From Miscanthus floridulus (lineage: Eukaryota > Streptophyta > Magnoliopsida > Poales > Poaceae), in contig NC_089595.1 in the NCBI RefSeq assembly GCF_019320115.1, forward strand, positions 110,500,461 through 110,564,460: DNA of 64,000 nt. The letters are read 5' to 3'. Shown one piece after another: positions 20,810 to 31,300 of the stretch (the stretch's first letter is position 1; each line of letters opens with the position of its first letter). Both the position numbers and the translations under genes were made by a program. Under the pieces are notes generated by a model, which ran no database searches, was not told the origin of the DNA, and saw only the letters and a program-made list of their open reading frames with translations.

Positions 20810-22421
20810 GCAAGTTCAGATAAGCCTCGAAATATCATGCATGATGATGTGAAGGAAATGAACATGCATGAAGAGGATAAACGGAAAAATCCAGCTTATT
20901 TCTCTAAGCTGGTTTCCTCTTTCATTGAAAGATGTGCAAAGCGAAGTAGCTCTGTACTCCACACATTACCACTGAATTCCCCACCCCACCCCACCCCACC
21001 CCTACCCGTGCTGAAGTTTATTTTTATCTCTCTTACAAATTTTCCTTTTGCCGTCAGCTGTGTTTATTAATGTGTAACACTAGCCTCTTCCTTGTGCAAA
21101 TGTTTCAGGAGACCAATATTGCCATGCTAACTGAAGATCAAACCAACCAATTGCTGTCTTCATTCTGGATTCAGGCCAATCAAACAGATAATACTCCTTT
21201 TAATTATGAGGCTATTGGCCATTCATACAGCCTAACAGTTCTTTCTTCCCGCCTTAAGGTATGAATTTGTTTGGAAGAAAAATATCCTTTTGACGTTTTT
21301 TTGATGAGACAACAACAAATTTCACAGAAGCACAAAGTTGTCAGTCTTCTCTCTTCACGTTTTTGGGCAACAACTTTATTTTATAAGAGATTCAGTAGAC
21401 TTGTCCGTGATCCCTTTTTCCAACTGCAATAAGGCATCCTTGCCTTTGTTTTAATAATCCTCATAATTATGACTAAATTATTTTCTAATGTTCTTGATGC
21501 CACAGAATTCAAGCAACGACAATATCATTCAGTTTTTCCAGTTGCCATTGTCCCTTCGAAGTGTTGCTTTAACCCCGAGTGGTATGATCTGCATTGTGAA
21601 ATTTTATGGTTTTTCTATCTCTGCTTATTTATCTCTCATGCAAAGTCACATGTTTTCGTTTATGCAATTTGTTCAGAAGTTCTGCCGGCTTCTTGCCAAC
21701 GGTCTATTTTTACATTAGCAATGAGTATGCTGGCTTTTGCTGGAAAAGTTTGTCAGATCACTGAACTGTCAGACTTGCTAAGGTGTTTTTCATCTTCCAA
21801 AGTAAGTCTAGCGCAGAGAATATTAAGATATTATGTCCTTTTCACTTTTCACACAAAATAATTCATGCTGTATCTCCTTTATGGTTTTTTCATGTTCTTG
21901 GCTATCTTATACCAGCTTCTGCTTCTGTACTATTTAGCAAATGTAAATGCATTGGTTTTTCATGTATGATTAGTGAAAATGTATTATTAAATGCTATGCA
22001 GATTGACCCACCTAAGAATAGGTGAAGACTTGCAACTCTATGTAAGGTTGCAATCGGATCTAGGCAGCTATGGTTCTGAAAGTGATCAGGAGGTTGCCAA
22101 ATCCATGCTTTCTTACTGCAGGACAAAAGTAGGGATTAACGATCAGCGAGTGCTTGATGTTATTGCCTCTGCACTTTCTAATTTCATTGAGGTTAGTCCT
22201 TTGCATGGTCAGTGTGATTTTGCCATATGTTTTTTGTTGGCATTGCATGCTGGCGTCACATGCTGTTGTGAAGCAAATGTACTATCCCCCTCCCCCCTTT
22301 CCAATTGTGATTTCCCTTGTTTTTCTAATCGAAACTGCACTAACAGATGGGCAAGGATGTACTAACAAAGGAGCTCACTGAGATGTTCACACCTGAAGAG
22401 ATGCCTCTGTTTGGAAAGTGA
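20810..22421 (+). pseudogene. SEMI-ROLLED LEAF2 / EFR3-like ARM protein fragment
   Basis: Segments match the C-terminal half of plant EFR3-like proteins (SRL2 in rice). They are KPRNIMHDDVKEMN...YFSKLVSSFIERC (from 20810), ETNIAMLTEDQTNQLLSSFW (21109-21258), IIQFFQLPLSLRSVALTPSG (21506-21581), SIFTLAMSMLAFAGKVCQI (21677-21801), EDLQLYVRLQSDLGSYGS (22002-22191) and ELTEMFTPEEMPLFGK (22347-22421). Splice sites of most exons are intact. The first exon has lost its donor, and the exon at 22002 has a small deletion that puts TGA into frame (IDPP.. instead of IDPHLRIGE). EFR3 proteins help anchor PI4-kinase at the plasma membrane. This fragment lacks the N-terminal half and is probably dead. Confidence 0.65.
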
Positions 22422-22759
22422 TGAGGCAGAAGATGTGAAGTAGTTGATCTACGCTTTTCACGACTCAGAGAGATGACTACAAAGATAGCGAACGTTAGAG
22501 CTCCAAGATGCTTATGTTATCCTTTAATTAGCAACGACTTCTGAACTTGTGTTATCTCTATGTATATTATGTTAGGTTATCCTTGAATTGAGGTCAGGAA
22601 TCAAAATGCTTATGTAAAAGTCATTTTTGTTGCTAATTTCTATTTGGGAAGCTAAGGATGATGACCTGGCATTGCTGTGAACAACTCATAAGGCGCTCCT
22701 TGAGGAGGACGTCGCCGCCTGACCCGCGCTCCAGGATCCGCTCAGGAAGGTAACAAGTC

Positions 22760-23105
22760 AAGCGAGATAGCCTCAGCTGGCAGTGCCAGCCATAACGTCG
22801 CCGGAGAAGCAATTTGCAGAGGTAAACTTGGGATGGAAAGATTGTCAACCTTGTTGATGGGCTTTGAATTACCAGTGTTCAACCTGTACTTTGTTTGTCA
22901 GGCTATTAGATACTCCATCTTAGGATTTGGAACAGATGAGGACACACTTACCAGGGCGATCATCTCAGGGTCCGAGATCGGCATGAACAAGATCAAAGAG
23001 GAATACAAGGTCAGGTTCAAGACCACGGTCACCAGCGACATTGTTGGTGACACCTCCGGGTATTACAAGGACTTCCTGCCGACCTTGATAGGGAGTGAAG
23101 ATTAA
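22760..23105 (+). pseudogene. Annexin C-terminal fragment
   Basis: The exon ending at 22821 reads TSPEKQFAE, followed by a GT donor. The exon 22902-23105 reads AIRYSILGFGTDEDTLTRAI, then IKEEYKVRFKTTVTSDIVGD and TSGYYKDFLPTLIG before a stop. This is the fourth annexin repeat, with the GxGTDE calcium-binding loop kept. Plant annexins are Ca2+-dependent phospholipid-binding proteins. Repeats I to III are absent. It lies on the same strand as the 4CL and EFR3 fragments and within 400 bp of the latter, as in multi-gene capture by a Helitron or Pack-type element. Confidence 0.7.
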
Positions 23106-23733
23106 AATTAAAACAACCTGCTTTTGTTGGGAAAGATGTGTAGAATGTGTATCCGCAACCACCCAAAAAAAAGAACTTTCATCAGAGAACATGTACAAAG
23201 ACCGAAAATATTCTGATGCATTCATGCATATGCATCCATTCTTTACAAGATTTTAAAAGCTCCATATCATGTTCAGATAAACCAAACCATTCTCTCCTTT
23301 GTGTTTATTTGATAGTTCTGAAAAGCTCCTTTTCCGCTTAAAAAGTCATTAAGCAGAACGCTTTGAGGCCACACAAAAAAATTCACAGAAAGTAAAGTGC
23401 AGCAATTTCATATTGGCGATGAGGAATGAACTCATCTAGGAAACTAGGACCCGGGATCAGAGTATTATTATGCACTTTGTTATTCTACTATACTCACAGC
23501 ATCTTTTGCAGCAACACAAAGTACAACAATCAAAATGTTCCTGAGCCTCATCCTCTACTGTTAAGAATACATTTATCTCTCGTTTGGACGCAAAACAAGG
23601 TTGGTCTCACGTGCAAAGTACATGAAAAAAGACAAGTGAGCACCCCTTCACACTGAGCACAAAAGTGATGATCATCTGTCACCAAGCTTTTGCCCGTCTT
23701 GATTTCTTATTCACTTCAAGAGAGAAGATATCC

Positions 23734-25603
23734 TCATCTCCTCCTGGATGACGAAGAAGCCGCAGCAATTATACCACCAGCAACAAGACCCACAACTCCA
23801 AAGGCGCCTATGATGATAGCCATGCCAATCGTACCATCTGCATTTAACCATCAAATAAGCCGTTAGCCCAAGTTAGACAAACCATAAACAGTGCATTGGA
23901 ATGACTAGAGGTTTGCTCTATTGTTCTTTTCTAATATTTGAAACATGGATACATGGTAGATAACTTTATTAAGACATGATGTCTTGATCCCTACTGCTTT
24001 TCAGGGTCCATGGCTGACAGCAGTGGTTGGGGAGGTGAGGTCTCAGATTTGGGGATATATGTGAAACTTATCTCTTGATCAATACAATTGATATTTACAT
24101 TAGGACATGGAGAATTACTGGACACCAGCCCTGTTTGCTTCCGCTTATAACAGATTCTCGGTGAAAAAAAAACGAGAATCCCACCAAATGCCTTGATTAT
24201 CTCAGCTTCTGCTCACCACCGATTCAGAACTTTGAACTAGCAAAATCGAGAATCGAAAAACATCCCTGCATTACGGCGATTGCAAACAGACAGGGCCATC
24301 ATGTTGGCATTATAGTAGCACATGATAAGCTATTGGACATTCATTTTCCTAACTTGGTAGTGGACATTATAGTAGGAGATGCAAAATCCATGGGCATCCA
24401 TTTTATCATTTTCCTACACTGAAAATGGAAAGCATAAATATTATACCAACCTCTTCTGGTTTTTTCTTCTACGAGCCTTTGCAAAGTCATGGCTTGTCTC
24501 CAGTCATGTTGGATCTGAAGAAAACATGAAATTTCTTGTTCAACATGCATGCATCAAATTTAGGGGCGCCTTGGTTAACAATACAGGACTCTTGCCAAAA
24601 TAGTTCAAGAAATCACTCTATTCGAACTACAATAAAACTACAATATATTGGCATGGTTTTTAAATCTTGCCAAGGTTGGCTTCGACCTTCCTTCTGAGAT
24701 CCCCGATAATCTTAGACATGTCGTCTATCATCTTTCCTTGGTGCTCAAGGCTGTTTTTCATGGCATCGACCTTCTTTTGTCTATTGACAGCCCATACTCA
24801 GTAAGACTGATTTTCAATTAAGGGCTGTGTCATCGTGTAAGTATGGAATCTGTCAAAAATAATACATGCCAAAAATAATACATGTCAAATGAAGTGGGTT
24901 GTGTAGTACAAATTACATGCAGCCGTGCAAGAAGATACCTGGTGGTCTGACACGTCCTCCTCATCACTCCAGTCCTGACACCCATTCAAGCATCTACGGA
25001 TCTCATGGCTCCAGCAGTTGCAGCACCACGCCAACAGGTCGTCGATGCCACCGAAAGGATTTAGGCATGGAGAGACATTGTTCTTGTAGTTGCGGCACAT
25101 ATACTTATTGCATCGGCCGTCGTCAGGGCAGAATTCATGATTGCACACCTGAAATATAATGGATCATATAAAAGAGCCAATGCATCTATCCCTCGTGGAA
25201 CCAGACCAAACACTCATTAGCACTTGAAAAAAATTGCATAGAAATATGCATGCATGAGCTATGGACTCGATTGCATAGAAACAAACAGGCATAGGTGTTT
25301 CCAATTCAACTACAAACAGATCTCTAAAAATTCATCGTTCCACAGACATACCTCGTTGGGTGACCTGGGCCTTTTGATAGGAAGATTACATCCTTCGTTC
25401 ACGCAAGCATTGCGACGACCGCGATTCTAGTTCCAGCAGTTGCAGCAGCTGAAGCCGTCTCTCCCTCTTGGGGAGAGGCATGGAGAGACTCCATTCACGC
25501 AGTTCACACAGTCAGGGGCCAAGTACCTTTCGGCGCTCTTCTTCAGAGCCATGGATTTTCCCGTCTTCATCTTCTTCTCAGCCGATGATTTTCCTGGATT
25601 CAT
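23734..25603 (-). pseudogene. Cysteine-rich protein gene of unknown function, possible C-terminal membrane anchor
   Basis: Exon 1 (25603-25352) starts MNPGKSSAEKKMK. It contains a Cys-rich module CVNCVNGVSPCLSPRG...CCNCWN, followed by TAG where the paralogous module suggests Trp. Exon 2 (25148-24939) repeats the module: CRNYKNNVSPCLNPFGG...AWCCNCWS, with CLNGC. Exon 3 (about 24773-24660) is helical (KVDAMKNSLEHQGKMIDDMS) and ends at TAA. A further possible exon (23837-23734) encodes one hydrophobic span, GMAIIIGAFGVVGLVAGGII, then SSSSRRR and stop; its phase with exon 3 was not resolved. I do not recognise the family. Two spaced CxxC-like modules may bind metal. With an internal stop in exon 1 the copy is probably inactive unless the stop is a sequence error. 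Confidence 0.5.
24127..24297. mobile_element. Possible short hAT-like MITE
   Basis: The ends gccctgtttgcttccgc (24129) and gattgcaaacagacagggcc (24277-24296) are inverted repeats of the CCCTGTTTGC type. The interior shows an aacgagaatc/cgagaatcg motif. An 8-bp target duplication could not be confirmed. Confidence 0.4.
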
Positions 25604-26187
25604 CTCTAGACGGCGTGGATGTGGCCGGCGACGCAGTGAAGGCGGAGATCAGCGGCGGCGGAGCGTCGAGCTCCGGCCGGCGGTGGGCTAGGGCTAGGGC
25701 TAAGGCTACGGCTCCGAGCGGCCCCTTTAGGGTTCTAAGGTGGCGGCGCGGTGCTCTGGGCATACTGTTTATAGGGGCGGGCGTGGGGAACCTCGGGGGC
25801 CACGATCGAGGGGATCGGGCGGCGGTGGCTACGCCCGGTTGATGCGGCGTGGCGCGGCACGTTCGATGGAGGGGAGGGGTAGTGGCCTTTGGCCCAGAGG
25901 CATATCGCTGGGAGTTGGGGAGAAGTTGCCGCTCTGTGTCCGTCTCTAGGGAAGGAGGCGACACTGTGCGTGGAGCCATTGACACGCGGGCCCTGCAGGT
26001 CAGCGACAGGGGCGCGGGCACAGGGCGCTGGGCCACGTCGCCTGTTGTTGCGGGGCTGGCCTGTTGTTGCTGATGGGCTGCTGCCTGCTGGGCTTTAGGC
26101 CAAGAGAGGGAAAGGGCTTTTGACGAATCAGGTTTTGAAATATTCCTAATAATTTTTGAGTTTTGAAATACAGCTTTGAACTTGAGG
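25604..26187 (-). promoter_or_regulatory. Promoter/5'UTR module of the cysteine-rich gene (inverted copy of 39553-40040)
   Basis: On the minus strand this matches 39553-40040 on the plus strand over most of its length. Shared blocks are ttttgaaatacagctttgaa, gacgtggcccagc, ctccttccct(a/g)gagacgg, catcaaccgggcgtagccac, a CTATAAA-like TATA box and gatctccgccttcac just before the start codons. The coding regions downstream of the two copies are unrelated. Confidence 0.6.
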
Positions 26188-26476
26188 CTCTCAGATCAGG
26201 CACTGAAAGTGACAGTTGGAGAAATGCAAACTGGTGGATAAACATGGCCAAACACTCATGGTCACTGAAGTTAGCCTGCTTTATTTTTCTCCAATGTCTC
26301 ACCTTCAGACACGGTGCTTGATGTCTGTCTATGTGCACTACAAATTGTAGTGTACCTACAACATATGAGCGGATTGGATATAGAAGGGAGCTTCTGTGTT
26401 TGCATCATGGCATGTGACATTTGATTTGTGGATTATTAGAGGGAACTGAAACCACATGTCTTATCAAGACATACAC

Positions 26477-26549
26477 AAACAGTTACTACTAACTACTTCC
26501 AAAATCAGGCACAATACCAAACAGTTACTACTAACTACTTCCAAAATCA
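26477..26549. repeat. 41-bp spaced duplication
   Basis: Two near-identical copies of aacagttactactaactact followed by tccaaaatca start at about 26478 and 26519. Confidence 0.75.
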
Positions 26550-27286
26550 AGACATACACAACCAAACAGTTTTACCCATGAAAAATATCAGTGAACTCAC
26601 CAATGCCCTTGATGTCAAGAGCTCCAGACGCCACCTCCGGCTCCGGGGAAGATCTCACGGTGGCACAGCTCCCCACGACCACCGCCGGATTCGCCCAGCT
26701 CATCGACTCTAGAGCTCGATTCGCCCGCTTTGGGGCCCCGTTGATTCGCCCGCATGAGCTCAGATTGGAGGTGGTGCTTCTGATTCCCGCTGGTCGGAGG
26801 CGGAGGCACGAGGCCATGTGGGTTTCTCTGGTGTGGATACGGGGCTGTGTGGGTGTCAGGTTCATCATTGGGGAGGCGACGGCAGAGCGCACCAGGGCAG
26901 GGAAGGGGACATAGCCCCACGGGGCGAAGGCGAGGAGCAGCGGTGGCGAAGCAGCATAGCAGGTGGAGGGGATGGCAGGAGGGCCTCCGCGATGGCGGCA
27001 GCCTGGGCCTGGCAGCCAGCGGGCGTGGGATCTGGGAAGTGCATCTAAGGGGGGGGGGGCGGTGGACGCGGGGAGGGAGAAGCTCGGTCACGCCGGCGAT
27101 GGCGGATCAGACGAGGGCGTCTAGCTCGGTCAACTAAGGAATGGGAGTTCGGACAAGGTAATGACCACCCGAGAGAGGGAGGGCTGCGGTTGGTTTGCTA
27201 TGCTGGGTAGTGGGCTGTGGCCTAGAACGAAAATAGAGGGGAGTGCGAGAGCGGTGGAGAAGGAAGTCAGCTACATGCCTGGTTTA

Positions 27287-27297
27287 GTCCCACCTCG
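27287..27297 (+). promoter_or_regulatory. USE-like element GTCCCACCTCG
   Basis: It resembles the plant snRNA upstream sequence element RTCCCACATCG with one mismatch. An A/T-rich CTTAAAAG lies about 24 bp further on, a spacing used by plant Pol III snRNA genes. The sequence after it holds GTTCGAACACC, similar to a B box. The same motif is at 34084-34094 and, reversed and weaker, near 12699. No known snRNA body was recognised. Confidence 0.3.
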
Positions 27298-27396
27298 CTT
27301 GCATATCAATCAAAAGCACAACTTAAAAGCGCAGGCAAACTAGCCAGTTCGAACACCTGTACTACACTGCCTATGCTCTTAAACGCTTGTTGTCGG

Positions 27397-28108
27397 CGCG
27401 GCCTGGTTGGGCTCCCTTGGAGGTCGAGCTTGACCTAGTCGTTGCTGGCCCTTAGCACCAATTTTTTTTTTCAAACCATCCATTTTGCAATTGAAGCCCC
27501 TCTTGAAAACCTTTTTTTTCAAACCATTTATTTTGTAATTGAATTTTTTTGTATCTTCTAGTACTGATTTGTAATATAAAGCCAGACCTTAAAATAAATA
27601 AACTCGGATTCACACATACAAACACGTGGATAGAGTGATCGGTTCAACCTATAAGTGCACTCGGATGACACATAAGAGTGATCGGTTCACTTCCTATCAT
27701 GTTAGGTTAACGGTCTATCAGTCCATTGATCAAACGAGCCGTGAGAATGTAGGTTCAGTACTTGTCGTCCTATGAGCACTAGTCTAGCTACTCAGAGGAG
27801 ACATGAGAGTGATCGGTTGACTTTGTTATCGTGCTATTAGCCTGTTAGTCCACTCGGACGACACGTGATAGTGATGGATTAGTTTGTATCATGTTAAGGC
27901 TAGTGGTTCACTCTGTCGAGACATGAGAGTGATTGATTCACTTCCATTCACTTTAGGCCTTTTACTCCACTCAGTCAGTACGTGCAAACTACAATGGTTT
28001 GCAAAAAAAAAATTAAAATCAATGGCTTGCAACAAAAAAAATTGGTGCCATGGGCCAGCAACAGCTAGGTCAGGTTTGACCACAAATAGGGCCCTACCAG
28101 GCCACGCC
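27397..28108. mobile_element. Inverted-repeat element with internal tandem array (copy A)
   Basis: The left end (about 27397-27472: cggcctggttgggctccctt through ctggcccttagcaccaattt) is inverted at 28032-28108 (aattggtgccatgggccagc through caggccacgcc). The interior 27610-27990 is a degenerate array of about 60-bp units around gagtgatcggttcactt, actcggacgacac and atcatgttagg. Copy B (38695-39297) lacks the right end. Copy C (12190-12600) lies in reverse orientation. Confidence 0.7.
27610..27990. repeat. Degenerate tandem array, gagtgatcggttcac units
   Basis: About six diverged units of roughly 60 bp each carry (a)catgagagtgatcggttcac and ccactcggacgacac. Near-identical to 38930-39290. Confidence 0.7.
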
Positions 28109-28377
28109 GGCCCAATTAGCCCGGTATATAGCTGACTCCCCGGTTGAGCCCGAGCGCGCGGCCCAAGGCCCACTATGCCCTCACGCCCAGTTGCGCTGCT
28201 CGGCTGCCAAACATGGGGGTAGCTAGAAACGGGGTTTGAAGCCACGATCTCCGCGCGTAATTATAGGATCGTAGCCGCCACGTTCCCGGCGTAGTTGCTC
28301 TTTCTCTACATCCTTGATTTCTGTCTCGATTTCTCCGGCGAACAACGACAACATCACCTGGAATCGGCACTGGCACC

Positions 28378-31300
28378 ATGGACACAGCAGGAGATGGAGA
28401 GCAGTCCCCACGTACTCCGATCAACATGGGTACAGGTGAATGATACATCCCTCCTTCAGTTTAATTAGCACAGGGTTTTTGTACGGGGAATTATTTTGCG
28501 TCTTTAGGTGTGCATCTTGGCATTCTTTTGCGTCATGAGGTGTGGATCTTGGCATTCTTTTGTACGGGTATGCGTTGATGGTGAGGTACGACCCAGACCG
28601 CTCCAGGAACTCGATCATGGGCTTCATCACCGATTGCGTGATGTCGTCCCGGAACCTGCCCGCGGACGGCGGCCAGGACTCCTTGAGCGCGGTGAACGCG
28701 ATCGGCGTCGACACCTTCATGGCTATGTCTAGGCCAAGCTTCACCAGCGCGTCGTGCACGTTGGCCATGGCCGGGACGAGCTGCCCGCTCAGGTTCTTGG
28801 CCTCCTCGAACACCTCGTTCCCCACGGCCACGCCGTGGATCCGCTTCGCGGGGTAGTACGCTGCCACATTTCTCTGCACCCACCGTGGCGCAGTCGATGG
28901 GTCCACGGCCGTAGCTGCGTCGCGGGGTAGTACGCCGCCACGTTTCTTGCACCACCGAAGCCATGTCAGGCAGGCCATTCCCCAACCGGCCATAGCTCAC
29001 GCCCACCACGCCGGCATCTACATTGTACACAGTAAAAAACAGTTAGCTTAGCACTAGATTGGACCTGGAAAAATAAACAACAGTCTGAGCTGAACGCGGT
29101 TACCTGCAGGGGATATACTTTCTTCTTCTCTTAACAGGAGGGGTCAGCATGCTGCTTTGGGAAATAACATTAGGAACATCACCATGAGTCCTGCTCTAGG
29201 AACGCACACCTCCAGCAGCATCTCCAATTATTTTAGTCTTCTTTTGTGGCCTTCCCTCCTCTAGTACCTGCAAGTTCTAATAGGTTATTAAGCATGAAAT
29301 TTTTTCAGTTTACAACATAAGCAATGGTTCAGTTCACATCACTTTGATAGTATATTGGTACTTGCCTCTTTGCCTTTCTCCATAATGCTTCTCTCCATAA
29401 TCAGTACAAAATTAAAAAAATGCCTGCACCAGTACAAAATTGTAAGAGTAGCCGGTAGCCACCTTGCCTTGTCTTAGTTTCAAATCTTATGAGAGGTCAG
29501 AATGAAGCTTATACTAAAAGATTTCTTATGCACAAAATCTGATGCAGATGGCAATCATAGAAGGAGTACTACTACAGGGAAGCGAGATCTAACCAGCAAC
29601 AAGGTAATCTCAGTATCCAGTTTTAGTTCTTGTGTATGTTGCCTATTCATTTTTACCAACTTATCATCACCAACTGGCTGCTACAGAAAGTTGATATGCA
29701 TGTAACACACTCGCCTACGATACTATTTAACGTCATAGCAGCCTTAAAGGCATCGCAACCACACATTGACGCTATTGAGGCTATGGGATTTGGGGGTCTG
29801 ATTCAAATGCCAAATATTAGTCTCAGGAAAGGCATGATACAGGACATTGCAGACACATACCAAGTTAGCAACCGAGGATTCAATTTATGTGGTCAAGTAG
29901 TTACTATTCATCTAGATGATGTCCAAAATATAATGGCACTCCGGATTACAGGCATTGATGTAGATGAATATATAAATGAAAATATGAGGAGTAAAGATGG
30001 AAGTAGGCAAAGTGAATTATTCAATAGGTATGCCAATGATAAACACAAGCTCGACCTAACATGGCTGGAAAAGATGCTTGATAAAGAACGACCTGCGGAT
30101 GATGACTTTAAAAGAGGCTTCGTCTTGTTCACGATTGGTTGCATCCTAGCATCACCTACAGGGAACGACATCCATTGGAGCTATATAGAAGTTGTTCGAG
30201 ATGTCTCAAAGATTCCGCAATTCAATTGGGGTCAATTTACTCTAAACCACTTGTTGAACTCATGCCTTAGTTACAAGAATAAGAAAGAAAGAACCATAAA
30301 GGGAAATTTGGTTCTGCTACAGGTCAGTTCTATATGGTACAATCAAAACCTATAAACATTGTTTATTTTTGGTCTTACATATTTTCTTCGTTTTGTTTAT
30401 AGTGTTGGTACTGGGAGCGCGTCAGAGTGCCCAGCCATTATCAGATCGACTACACCAAAAGGACATACCAACCACCGCTAATGGTGTTTTGGGATAAACA
30501 GAATGCCGAACGTTGAACGACTGCTTACAATAATGATGGGATATATGGAGGAACTGTAAGTTTCCAAACATAGCACCATTATGGGGCTGTTCTTACGCGT
30601 ACAATTAATCTAACTATCTAGATTGTTTGTAGCTTCATGTGCCCCTTGTTTCTCACACCACCCAACAAAAAAAAGAAGCAACAGAAGCGCCAATGTCACA
30701 AGCGCGACAAGCAAATGTGCACACGACGGTCAAAGCAACCAAGAAGTAAGTATGACATCTTTTTATGAGTTGTACATCACTTGTGTGCTTATTCATTTTT
30801 TCCTATTTTGGAGGTGCAAAGCCTTCCACATTGGAAGAGAGAAACCAAAATGGAGCTTGCAATAGAGGTGGAAAGCAAATTTCTTGATATGAGCTACAAA
30901 CTTGATCGGCAATTTGTGGAACAGAAGAAGGAGTTTGCTAAATTTACAATCGACAGAAGCCTGGAAGATAGGATCAGTAAGCTCGAAGCTAAGGTAGAGG
31001 ATTATCATGAACGAATGAGTACGGAGATCCAGGTAACCAGCGTGGTAGTACTCATTTTAGTTACTCCCATGCTTCAATCTCTAACAATGTCTCGAAAAGC
31101 AGGAAATCCGAATGCTAGTGCAGATTCTAATTGAGCAAACTACTTGTACAACTGCACATGTTCAGCCACATATGCCTTCATCTGCACAAGTTCACCCACA
31201 CATGCCTACGTCTACACATTTTCAGGTATTGCATCTTCACAAAGTTTAGTTATCACTAGTTCCTGTCTAATGCTAGAATTGATACTTTTGAATCTAACAA

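Larger units (their letters stand above)
26184..27996. repeat. Segmental duplication, copy A
   Basis: 26184-26259 and 26617-27996 match 33331-34126 plus 38613-39297 with few differences. The match covers ggctctcagatcaggcact, the GC-rich agagctccagacgccacctc block, the AGTCCCACCTCG motif and the tandem array. Copy A keeps about 357 bp (26260-26616) missing from copy B. No protein domain was recognised; long minus-strand frames here are low-complexity and proline/arginine-rich. Confidence 0.8.

Noticed and set aside
25578..26036. Minus-strand 152-codon frame upstream of the cysteine-rich gene
   Set aside because: Lies in the promoter/5'UTR module; the other copy of the module at 39.6 kb does not keep this frame in a gene.
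26615..27091. Minus-strand 158-codon frame (and the 237-codon frame at 33403-34116)
   Set aside because: Proline/arginine/serine-rich translation of GC-rich repeat DNA, differing between the two duplicate copies, with no domain and no splice context.
27287..27400. A complete U-snRNA or 7SL RNA gene downstream of the USE-like motif
   Set aside because: The motif and spacing are suggestive, but no known RNA body sequence follows.
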